Shown: positions 1-4,682 of the stretch, piece after piece
How the letters are laid out: every line of letters starts with the position of its first letter
How positions within the stretch are numbered: position 1 is the stretch's first letter
NCBI GenBank assembly: GCA_025454185.1
Contig: JALOOY010000173.1
Location: 1 to 5,174 of the forward strand
DNA: 5,174 nt
Source of the DNA: Thermodesulfobacteriota bacterium
GTDB taxonomy: Bacteria; Desulfobacterota; RBG-13-43-22
Direction: 5' to 3'
Translations under genes and position numbers: made by a program
Notes under the pieces: model-generated
Seen by the model: the letters and a program-made list of their open reading frames with translations, nothing else
Databases searched by the model: none
What the model was told of the DNA's origin: nothing

Positions 1-544
1 GGGAAATCGCCAGGGAGGGGTAGATTTCGTCCTCACACACCCCGTAAAAATAATCCCGGGGAATATTGAGCTGGGTCGGACCGTTCTCCACCTTGGCCAG
101 GTAAAAGGCCCGCCGGGCCAGCTCGGCCATCCGTTCCGGCCGGTTGACCCGTACCTGATAAACGGTCTGCTCTCTGAACCAGGCCATCTGGTCCAATTCC
201 TGGAAGCCCCCGGTGCCGATCCCCAGGGACCCCGTCTCCGGGGTAACGGCCACCACCGGCGAATGGGCCCAGTAGGCCGCGGTGATGGCCGAGACGAAAT
301 TGGCCGCCCCCGGCCCGTTCTGGGCAATGCAGACCTGGGGCCGACCGGTCACCCGGGCCAACCCGTCGGCGGCGTGGGCCGCGGCCTGCTCGTGGGCCAC
401 GGAGACAAAGCGGATCCCCGCCGTCGGAAACAGGTCCAGGGCGTCCATGAAGGCGGAGCCGACGATCCCGAACACCGTTTTCACCCCTTCGGCCGCCAGG
501 GTCTCCACCAGGGCTTCGCTGGGGGTCATTTTTTGTATGGGCAT
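1..544 (-). CDS. xsc: Sulfoacetaldehyde acetyltransferase-like ThDP enzyme, N-terminal part (runs off window)
   Basis: The frame is open from the start codon to the window edge and gives 181 codons of what is normally an enzyme of nearly 600 residues. It is the N-terminal pyrimidine-binding domain of the pyruvate oxidase/acetolactate synthase family. Visible motifs are the catalytic glutamate E52 in VAHEQAAAHAADGLAR, the NGPGAANF turn (76-83), AYWAHSP (90-96), GGFQELDQM (112-120) and QLNIPRDY near the end. The pattern GSAFM...LFPTAGI...HE...NGPG...AYW.H.P...GGFQE..QM matches Xsc better than acetolactate synthase. Xsc is cytosolic and converts sulfoacetaldehyde plus phosphate to acetyl phosphate and sulfite, the desulfonation step of taurine and isethionate degradation. 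An ATG also exists at 553, but the Shine-Dalgarno sequence sits only one base from it and about ten from the ATG at 544, so I chose 544. Another ThDP-dependent decarboxylase is the main alternative, because the FAD/middle and C-terminal domains are not visible. Confidence 0.8.
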   Translation of the reverse strand, partial: MPIQKMTPSEALVETLAAEGVKTVFGIVGSAFMDALDLFPTAGIRFVSVAHEQAAAHAADGLARVTGRPQVCIAQNGPGAANFVSAITAAYWAHSPVVAVTPETGSLGIGTGGFQELDQMAWFREQTVYQVRVNRPERMAELARRAFYLAKVENGPTQLNIPRDYFYGVCEDEIYPSLAIS

Positions 545-554
545 GGGTTTCATC

Positions 555-561
555 CCTCCTC
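555..561 (-). promoter_or_regulatory. Shine-Dalgarno site that decides the start of the Xsc-like gene
   Basis: On the minus strand this reads GAGGAGG, followed by one G and then the ATG at 553. The spacing to that ATG is too short for initiation. The in-frame ATG at 544 lies about ten bases downstream, at the long end of the workable range. The site therefore favours a protein starting MPIQKMTPSEA rather than MKPMPIQ. Confidence 0.7.
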
Positions 562-573
562 AGAAAGTGGCCG

Positions 574-602
574 ATTATACCAATCCCCATAAAAATAATC
601 AA
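574..602 (-). promoter_or_regulatory. Sigma-70 type promoter for the Xsc-like gene
   Basis: Read on the minus strand there is a perfect -10 TATAAT (579 to 574) preceded by TGG, which makes an extended -10. A -35 TTGATT lies at 602 to 597, with a spacer of exactly 17 bases. The predicted start is near 567-568, giving a leader of about 24 bases before the ATG at 544. The promoter is back to back with that of the toxin-antitoxin operon; the two -35 boxes are 26 bases apart. No operator was recognised in the leader. Confidence 0.75.
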
Positions 603-628
603 TGACGGGGAGGGCAGCGGATGGGTTC

Positions 629-657
629 TTGACAAGATTTTTGTGTTACACTATTAT
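629..657 (+). promoter_or_regulatory. Sigma-70 type promoter of the toxin-antitoxin operon
   Basis: There is a perfect -35 TTGACA (629-634), a 17-base spacer, and a -10 TATTAT (652-657) with one mismatch to consensus. A start six or seven bases after the -10 falls at 664, which is the A of the antitoxin ATG. The message would then have essentially no leader, in keeping with the absence of any Shine-Dalgarno sequence before 664. The upstream GTG at 643 lies inside the promoter, so it cannot be the start codon of this transcript. Confidence 0.75.
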
Positions 658-664
658 TGTGACA
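644..664. promoter_or_regulatory. Imperfect palindrome over the -10 box, likely antitoxin operator
   Basis: The half-sites TGTTACACTA (644-653) and TATTGTGACA (655-664) match as inverted copies at 8 of 10 positions around the central base 654. The element covers the -10 hexamer and the predicted transcription start. Ribbon-helix-helix antitoxins usually bind such sites as dimers and repress their own operon. The palindrome is seen; its use by this antitoxin is inferred. Confidence 0.55.
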
Positions 665-906
665 TGAAAAACGTAACCATTACGCTCGATGAAGAGGTCG
701 CTCGTTGGGCCCGGATCAAGGCCGCGGAGGATGACAAGAGCCTCTCCCGTCTGGTAAGGGAACTGCTATCGGAAAAAATGCGCACGGAGAGCGAATACCG
801 GACCGCCATGGAAAATTACTTGGCCCGTTCGCCCCGCCTGTTGAAGAAAAAAGCCGATAAATATCCCTCCCGAGAGGAAATCCATGACCGCCCGAGTCTT
901 CGTTGA
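664..906 (+). CDS. Ribbon-helix-helix (CopG/Arc-type) antitoxin
   Basis: This is an 80-residue protein. The N-terminal strand KNVTITL (2-8) is followed by a first helix (about 9-22) and a second helix SLSRLVRELLSEKM (about 26-39), the ribbon-helix-helix arrangement. The strand pairs with that of a second subunit and inserts into the DNA major groove. The charged C-terminal part (40-80, with RLLKKKADKYPSREE) is expected to wrap around and neutralise the PIN toxin encoded next. The ATG at 664 is preferred over the GTG at 643, because the strand begins right after this methionine and the GTG lies within the promoter. The gene overlaps the toxin gene by 23 bases. The family assignment is firm; the exact antitoxin subfamily was not determined. 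Confidence 0.87.
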   Translation: MKNVTITLDEEVARWARIKAAEDDKSLSRLVRELLSEKMRTESEYRTAMENYLARSPRLLKKKADKYPSREEIHDRPSLR

Positions 907-1339
907 CAGCAATGTCCTGGTCTACTTCCGGGACGCCTCGGAACCTCCCAAGCAAAAGCAGGCCCTGATCTGGATGACCTATCTCTGGAAGGAAAAGATC
1001 GGCAGGCTGAGCTTTCAGGTGCTGCAGGAGTTTTATGTAACGGTGACCCGGAAGCTCCGTCCCGGACTGGACCCGCAACGGGCGCGGGAAGACGTGCGTT
1101 CCCTGCTGGCCTGGAATCCGCTGCCCGGAGATGCCCGGGTTGTGGAAGGGGCCTGGCTTATCCAGGACCACTATAAACTGTCCTGGTGGGATGCGTTGAT
1201 CGTCTCTACGGCGCAGGTCAGTCACTGCGGCTATCTGTTGACGGAAGACCTCCAGGAAAAACAGAATTTTGGCGGTGTGGAAGTAGTCAATCCTTTTCGC
1301 ACCTCTCCCGATTATCTTTTATCCAAGTCGAGAAGTTGA
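884..1339 (+). CDS. PIN-domain ribonuclease toxin (VapC-like)
   Basis: This 151-residue protein has a complete set of PIN acidic residues: D8 in VFVDSNVLVY, E49 in QVLQEFYV, D103 in SWWDALIV and D122 in LLTEDLQ. These residues hold Mg2+/Mn2+ for cleavage of single-stranded RNA; VapC family members typically cut tRNA or rRNA loops and stop growth. The length is usual for the family, and the last 20 or so residues form a short tail. The ATG at 884 has a GAGAGG ribosome binding site at 872-877, inside the antitoxin gene, and the two frames overlap by 23 bases, which fits translational coupling. The stop is 12 bases from the stop of the convergent permease gene, with no terminator hairpin visible between them. 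All four acids are intact, so the toxin is probably active. The RNA target cannot be told from the sequence. Confidence 0.9.
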   Translation: MTARVFVDSNVLVYFRDASEPPKQKQALIWMTYLWKEKIGRLSFQVLQEFYVTVTRKLRPGLDPQRAREDVRSLLAWNPLPGDARVVEGAWLIQDHYKLSWWDALIVSTAQVSHCGYLLTEDLQEKQNFGGVEVVNPFRTSPDYLLSKSRS

Positions 1340-1351
1340 CGCTGTAGAAAT

Positions 1352-2650
1352 CTAAGCCTCTTTCACCACCAGCGTCACCCGCTCCACCCCGGCCAGATCC
1401 TTTTCGTAATAGAAAGAACCGATAAAAAACAGAACCCCGGCCCATAGAGCCGACAGCGGCAGCAGGGTCAGGGCCGTAGTGATCCCGTAGCGGTCCGAAA
1501 GCAGGCCCACCACCAGCGGCCCCAAGGCGCTGCCCAGCAGGTGCATGATGATCACGCACAGGCTGTAGGCCGTGGCCCGCAGGCCGGGATGGACCACGTC
1601 CTGGGTGACGGCGATGGCCGAGGAGGCAAAGGCGATGGCCGTGGTCCCGCCCATTAGAAACAGGTAGAACTGCGCCGGCCCCTCCAGAAAATAAAATCCG
1701 CTGATAAAAATGACAGCCGTCAGGGTGGAGGACAGGGCGCTGAACAGCAGCCTGGCCTGGACCTTTCTTTTTAGCCATTGGTCGGCCAGGAAACCGCCCA
1801 GCGGGGAGCCGACGATGGCCATGACCATGATCAGGCTGCTTTTCAGGGAGGCCCGGTCCGGGGGCAGGCCCTGGACGCGGTTGAAATAGGAGGGCAGCCA
1901 GCTCATGAGGGCCGTGGTCAGGAAGGTATTCCCGGCAAAGGCGAAAAAAGTCAGGATCAGGGAAGGGGTGCGCAGGAAGTCCCGGATGATTTCGGTGGCG
2001 GTCATCCGGCGTTGCGATCCCTCTCCGGCCCCGCCGGCCCCCGTTTTGACCAGGTCCACCGTCCGGTAATCCTTGACGAAGAAGAAGAGCAGGGCGATCA
2101 GCAGCCCCGGCAGGGCCACGATTCCGAAGGCCTGGCGCCAGCCGTAGCGGGCCGCGATCAGGCCGCCCAGGGCAATGCCCAGTGCGCTGCCCAGGGGGAT
2201 CGAGGCGTTCCAGATCCCCACGATCAGGGACCTCTTTTTCTCCGGGAACAAGGCTGATATCATGGCCGTGCCCCCTGGGGCATAGCCGGCTTCCCCGATG
2301 CCGATGGCCGTGCGGGCCAGGAACAGTTGGGGGAAGCTTTTGGTGAAGGCGCAGGCCGCCGTGGCCAGGCTCCACAACACGGCCATGGCGCCGATGCTCT
2401 TTTTCCGGGACCAGCGATCGATTACCACCGAGGCCGGAAAGGAAAAGACCAGGATCGACCAGGAGACGGCCGAGACCAGCAGGCCGCATTGGGTGTCGGT
2501 CAAGCCCCAGTCTTTTTTTAGGAAGGGGAACAGGGAGACCACCACCAGCCGGTCGATGTAGTCGAACATATAAAGCAGGAACAGGAGAGCGAAGACGTAA
2601 TAGGAGTAGCCCTTGGAAAGCAGGTAGCCGTTCGCCGTAGGGGTGTTCAT
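1352..2650 (-). CDS. MFS transporter, Spinster-like
   Basis: This 432-residue protein has about 12 hydrophobic membrane segments in two blocks of six and sits in the inner membrane. The first helix carries FDYIDR (29-34). The loop after helix 2 holds the MFS motif A core DRWSRKK (78-84). Helix 4 contains RTAIGIGEAGYAPGG, with R113 and E120, a pattern typical of Spinster-type and related MFS carriers. A hydrophilic loop of about 45 residues joins the halves. The ATG at 2650 is preceded by AAGGAG at a spacing of five bases. An in-frame TTG at 2704 would add 18 residues, but it has no such site and would cross the intergenic hairpin. The gene follows the second permease gene by 61 bases on the same strand, so the two are probably one operon. 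The substrate is unknown; an organic anion or sulfonate is a guess from the neighbouring Xsc-like gene. Confidence 0.85.
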   Translation of the reverse strand: MNTPTANGYLLSKGYSYYVFALLFLLYMFDYIDRLVVVSLFPFLKKDWGLTDTQCGLLVSAVSWSILVFSFPASVVIDRWSRKKSIGAMAVLWSLATAACAFTKSFPQLFLARTAIGIGEAGYAPGGTAMISALFPEKKRSLIVGIWNASIPLGSALGIALGGLIAARYGWRQAFGIVALPGLLIALLFFFVKDYRTVDLVKTGAGGAGEGSQRRMTATEIIRDFLRTPSLILTFFAFAGNTFLTTALMSWLPSYFNRVQGLPPDRASLKSSLIMVMAIVGSPLGGFLADQWLKRKVQARLLFSALSSTLTAVIFISGFYFLEGPAQFYLFLMGGTTAIAFASSAIAVTQDVVHPGLRATAYSLCVIIMHLLGSALGPLVVGLLSDRYGITTALTLLPLSALWAGVLFFIGSFYYEKDLAGVERVTLVVKEA

Positions 2651-2663
2651 CCTTGCTCCTTGG

Positions 2664-2690
2664 CTCGGGTTTTTCCCGGGAAGTCCCGAG
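2664..2690 (-). promoter_or_regulatory. Intercistronic hairpin between the two permease genes
   Basis: A perfect 6-bp inverted repeat, CTCGGG (2664-2669) with CCCGAG (2685-2690), encloses a second self-complementary word, TTCCCGGGAA. The two structures compete for the same bases. The transcript continues directly into the AAGGAG ribosome binding site of the downstream permease gene, two bases later. There is no T-tract on the minus-strand side, so it is not a simple terminator. It could stabilise the upstream message, mark a processing point, or modulate translation of the second gene. The structure is seen; the role is inferred. Confidence 0.5.
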
Positions 2691-2694
2691 AAAA

Positions 2695-2726
2695 CAATAA
2701 TCAAGAGTTAATTATTGATTGTCAAT
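2695..2726. repeat. AT-rich repeat element, copy 1 (overlaps the permease stop codon)
   Basis: CAATAAT (2695-2701) and ATTATTG (2711-2717) form a 7-bp perfect inverted repeat with a 9-base loop, followed by ATTGTCAAT (2718-2726). The words AATAATCAA, TTAATTATTG and ATTGTCAAT all recur in the larger palindrome near 5061-5097. The element is sharply richer in A+T than the flanking genes and contains the last codons and stop of the upstream permease gene, giving that protein the ending IDNQ. It may be a dispersed small repeat. Confidence 0.5.
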
Positions 2727-3962
2727 GCGGGGAGCAGACGGCCTCAGCCCCAAGGCCAGCAGCCCCCCCACCAGTGAAACCCCCGCGGCCAGGATAAAGG
2801 GTACGGTAAAAGAGCGGGTCAGGTCGGCCAGGTAGCCTCCGGCCCAGGGGCCCACAGCCTGGCCGGCGGCAAAAAAAAGGGTCACGAAGCCCAAACCGGC
2901 CGGGGCCAGGCGGGGCCCTACGAAATCGCCGGCCGTGGCGGCCATGATGGTGGGGATGCTCCAGGCGCAAAGGCCGAAGAGGACGGCCGAGCCGTAAAAG
3001 CCGAGGCTGGATTTCAGCAGGGCCAGGGCCAGGTAACTCAGGGCCAGGAAGAAATAGACCAGGGCCGCCCCCCGCCCCCGTCCCAGGCGGTCGGAGATGC
3101 CTCCCCAGAGGACCCCGCAGAAGATGCTGATTCCGCCCACCAGGGCCCAGAGTCCGCTGGCCGCCGCCGGCGACCAGCCCACCTCTTTGATCAGGTAGGC
3201 GGCGAAAAAAGTCATGTAGATAATATACGAAAATCCGTACAGGGAATAGACCAGGCCCAGGTACCACATTTTCCCTTTGCGGTAGACCAGGTTCCACTCC
3301 AGGGGTTTGGAGGCGGGGGGCGGAGGAGCGGCCCCGTCCCCGATTTCTTCCGCACCCACGGGCTGCAGGCCCAGTTCGGCCGGACGGCTGCGGATGAAAA
3401 GTCCGGCGATCAGAGCGATGAAGAGAACCCCGGCACCGAGATAAAACCAGGCATAGCGCCAGCCCTCTCCGCCGTAAGCCTTCAAGGCCAGGGGGACAAT
3501 CAAACTGGCGATCATGGTCCCGCCGCCGATGCCGGCGGAGACGATGCCGGTGGCAAAGCCGCGGCGCTTCATGACGAACCAGGCCGAGCCCAGGGCCATG
3601 GCCGGCACGTAGGCCCCGCCGTGCCCCAGGCCGGTCAAGAGCCGCAGGGCCAGGGCCGACTGAAAATCCCGGGCCAGGCCGGTGAGGATGATGGTGACGC
3701 CCATGAGGGCCAGGGACAGGCTGATGATGAGCCGGGAGCCCCAGCGGGCCGCCAGGGCCCCACCGACCAGGGCCATGAGCAGGTAGCCCACCAGGTTGCC
3801 GGTACCGATGAGCCCCAGTTGGGTGTAGTTCAGATTCAGTCCGTCCTTCATGGCCGGCAGGATGATGGTGTAGGACATGCGCCCGAACCCGTGGGCGCCG
3901 ATGGTCACCAACAGACCAAGGCACACCACGATCCAACCGTAGTGGATTTTTGCTGGCGGCAT
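2712..3962 (-). CDS. MFS transporter, YbfB/YjiJ (MFS_4) or OFA-like
   Basis: This 416-residue inner-membrane protein has about 12 transmembrane helices. It opens with HYGWIVV (7-13) and GFGRMSYTIILPAMKD (25-40), then NLVGYLLMALVGG. This pattern is familiar from the YbfB/YjiJ and oxalate:formate antiporter-like groups of the major facilitator superfamily. Motif A after helix 2 is degenerate (ALAARWGSR lacks the usual aspartate), whereas the equivalent loop in the second half is complete (GGISDRLGRGRG). The middle loop carries a short proline run (APPPPAS). The ATG at 3962 follows AAAGGAA at a spacing of about four bases. The gene is the first of the likely two-permease operon, with a promoter near 4024-4054. 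The substrate is not known. Carriers of these groups often move small carboxylates, but that is family knowledge and not shown here. Confidence 0.85.
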   Translation of the reverse strand: MPPAKIHYGWIVVCLGLLVTIGAHGFGRMSYTIILPAMKDGLNLNYTQLGLIGTGNLVGYLLMALVGGALAARWGSRLIISLSLALMGVTIILTGLARDFQSALALRLLTGLGHGGAYVPAMALGSAWFVMKRRGFATGIVSAGIGGGTMIASLIVPLALKAYGGEGWRYAWFYLGAGVLFIALIAGLFIRSRPAELGLQPVGAEEIGDGAAPPPPASKPLEWNLVYRKGKMWYLGLVYSLYGFSYIIYMTFFAAYLIKEVGWSPAAASGLWALVGGISIFCGVLWGGISDRLGRGRGAALVYFFLALSYLALALLKSSLGFYGSAVLFGLCAWSIPTIMAATAGDFVGPRLAPAGLGFVTLFFAAGQAVGPWAGGYLADLTRSFTVPFILAAGVSLVGGLLALGLRPSAPRIDNQ

Positions 3963-3987
3963 AAGTTCCTTTAACTTCTTGAAGAGA

Positions 3988-4215
3988 TTAATAAAATTTC
4001 AGATTAGCCTCGATTGATTTCTTTTTATACCATAAATGAGGCTTATTGGAACAAGTTAAATTTTCCTTAACTTTCAAAAGCCTTACCATCCCCCGCGTAT
4101 CCAAACGGCAATGATCGAGAAGGTTTTTTCGCAGGTCGGCCACCTCACCCGGGTCATCGGGTTCGCCCATCCGGAAATAGGCTGGCAGTGGAGGGATTTG
4201 ACCCCGAAGCGGAGC
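3988..4215 (-). pseudogene. C-terminal remnant of a DUF2779 / DEDD-exonuclease-like protein
   Basis: The minus-strand frame is open from just after a TAG at 4216-4218 to the TAA at 3988-3990. It contains DLRKNLLDHCRLDTRGMVRL, which resembles the end of DUF2779 and related RNase H-fold exonuclease proteins, where a YCxxDTxxMV helix carries the last catalytic aspartate. The rest of the domain is missing upstream. The resemblance fades after KVKENL, and the final 20 or so residues are of low-complexity, AT-rich origin. An ATG at 4170 could start a 60-residue peptide, but no ribosome binding site precedes it. I read it as a truncated remnant. The family call rests on a short motif, so a different nuclease family is possible. 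Confidence 0.5.
4024..4054 (-). promoter_or_regulatory. Probable promoter of the two-permease operon
   Basis: The minus strand shows an extended -10, TGGTATAAA (TATAAA at 4029 to 4024), with a candidate -35 TTGTTC at 4054 to 4049. The 19-base spacer is longer than ideal, and the extended -10 may compensate. The predicted start is near 4017, leaving a leader of about 55 bases before the ATG at 3962. The promoter lies within the 3' end of a decayed reading frame, which supports that frame not being a working gene. Confidence 0.5.
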
Positions 4216-4313
4216 CTATGATCTTAGGGCGGTAAATGCCAAGAAATGGTCAATCGTTAAAAGCGAAGAAGCTGATTCGTTATTTACAGAACGGGGGGCG
4301 GTGCCTGCTCTTG

Positions 4314-4350
4314 AAATATTAGTGAACAGGGGGTCAGATCTTTAATATTT
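4314..4350. repeat. Inverted repeat around a GGGGGTCAGATCT core, REP-like
   Basis: AAATATTA (4314-4321) is mirrored by TAATATTT (4343-4350), an 8-bp perfect inverted repeat separated by 21 bases. The enclosed segment carries GGGGGTCAGATCTT. From memory, similar words recur around IS200-like and REP-associated tyrosine transposase genes in deltaproteobacteria. No transposase gene is present here, so this would be a solitary, non-autonomous or decayed element. The repeat is seen; the mobile origin is inferred. Confidence 0.4.
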
Positions 4351-4374
4351 ACATCCCGGAGGCCGACGGGATGT
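4351..4374. repeat. GC-rich 8-bp hairpin directly abutting the previous repeat
   Basis: ACATCCCG (4351-4358) and CGGGATGT (4367-4374) pair perfectly with an 8-base loop, GAGGCCGA. It begins at the base after the preceding inverted repeat ends, so the two structures form a tandem unit as in REP/BIME-like sequences. No T-tract follows on either strand, so it is not a good intrinsic terminator. Confidence 0.45.
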
Positions 4375-4431
4375 TGCTCATTCCATAAATATCTTTATTG
4401 CCACGGGACGTCGCAAAAAGTGCAGCCATAA

Positions 4432-4626
4432 GGACAGTGCTCTACCCAGCGCTTAATTTCAGGAACCCGATTAACCTTCCAGGCTTCGTCTGCGCCGGAG
4501 GTAATCGGCTGGCTCCTCTCCTTCGGGGACGAGGCGAAGCTGGTCGAACCGGATTGGCTGGTCAAGAGCGTCAAAAAAACTATCGAGGGGATGAGAGGAA
4601 AATACCGGGACCCCAAGCTGAAATAG
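4432..4626 (+). pseudogene. C-terminal remnant of a WYL-domain transcriptional regulator
   Basis: The plus-strand frame is open from the codon after TAA (4429-4431) to TAG (4624-4626), 64 codons. Residues TRLTFQASSAPEV, then IGWLLSFGDEAKLVEPDWL and a final basic helix KSVKKTIEGMRGKY, match the end of WYL-domain regulators. In that family a strand, a helix and the phrase W-x-LSFG-x-x-A-x-x-x-x-P lead to a C-terminal helix. The helix-turn-helix and the WYL core are absent, and the only in-frame ATG (4591) is far too late, so this cannot be a working regulator. Upstream sequence is unrelated from about 4435, which suggests a deletion or insertion junction there. WYL proteins often control stress, nucleic-acid or defence genes; the lost target cannot be inferred. 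Confidence 0.65.
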
Positions 4627-4670
4627 TTTCATGATTTAACCTGCACAGTGCCGGTTCGGTCCAACGAGAC

Positions 4671-4676
4671 AGGAGG
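4671..4676 (+). promoter_or_regulatory. Strong Shine-Dalgarno site of the lipoprotein gene
   Basis: AGGAGG lies six bases before the ATG at 4683, an ideal spacing. It fixes the start and supports good translation. No clear -35/-10 pair was found in the 44 bases between the WYL remnant and this site, so the promoter may lie inside the remnant. Confidence 0.75.
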
Positions 4677-4682
4677 ACAAAA

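Larger units (their letters stand above)
4216..4431. other. Non-coding spacer between two gene remnants
   Basis: No intact gene is seen here. On the plus strand, positions 4202-4342 form a stop-to-stop frame with a protein-like middle (AKKWSIVKSEEADSLF) but no start codon with a ribosome site and no family I recognise. The right half is occupied by two neighbouring inverted repeats (4314-4350 and 4351-4374). There is no tRNA-like cloverleaf, CRISPR pattern or convincing promoter. Confidence 0.5.

Noticed and set aside
33..635. 200-codon minus-strand reading frame across the left end
   Set aside because: It is an arginine/glycine/proline-rich shadow of the Xsc-like gene in another frame and crosses that gene's promoter. 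The Xsc frame carries the family motifs.
643..663. Upstream GTG start for the antitoxin
   Set aside because: It lies inside the promoter spacer, has no ribosome site, and would add MLHYYCD before the conserved N-terminal strand.
1340..1351. Terminator between the toxin and permease stops
   Set aside because: The 12-base gap and its flanks show no stem-loop or T-tract, so the two transcripts may simply overlap.
1287..2489. Long 400-codon minus-strand frame overlapping the Spinster-like permease
   Set aside because: It has shadow composition rich in R, G, P and H with no membrane segments, and the permease frame is clearly real.
2651..2704. TTG start adding 18 residues to the Spinster-like permease
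   Set aside because: There is no ribosome site at that position and the extension runs through the hairpin and AT-rich repeat. The ATG at 2650 has AAGGAG at good spacing.
2722..3936. 404-codon minus-strand frame overlapping the second permease
   Set aside because: It is a G+C-driven shadow frame, low in hydrophobic runs and rich in R, G, P and H.
4175..4310. tRNA gene or attachment site in the spacer
   Set aside because: A phrase like GGATTTGACCCC recalls a T-arm, but no acceptor pairing, anticodon arm or direct repeat could be found.
4395..4616. 73-codon minus-strand gene opposite the WYL remnant
   Set aside because: Most of it is the complement of the WYL-coding frame and it has no ribosome site. 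Only its last 13 residues are of interest and are listed as a finding.
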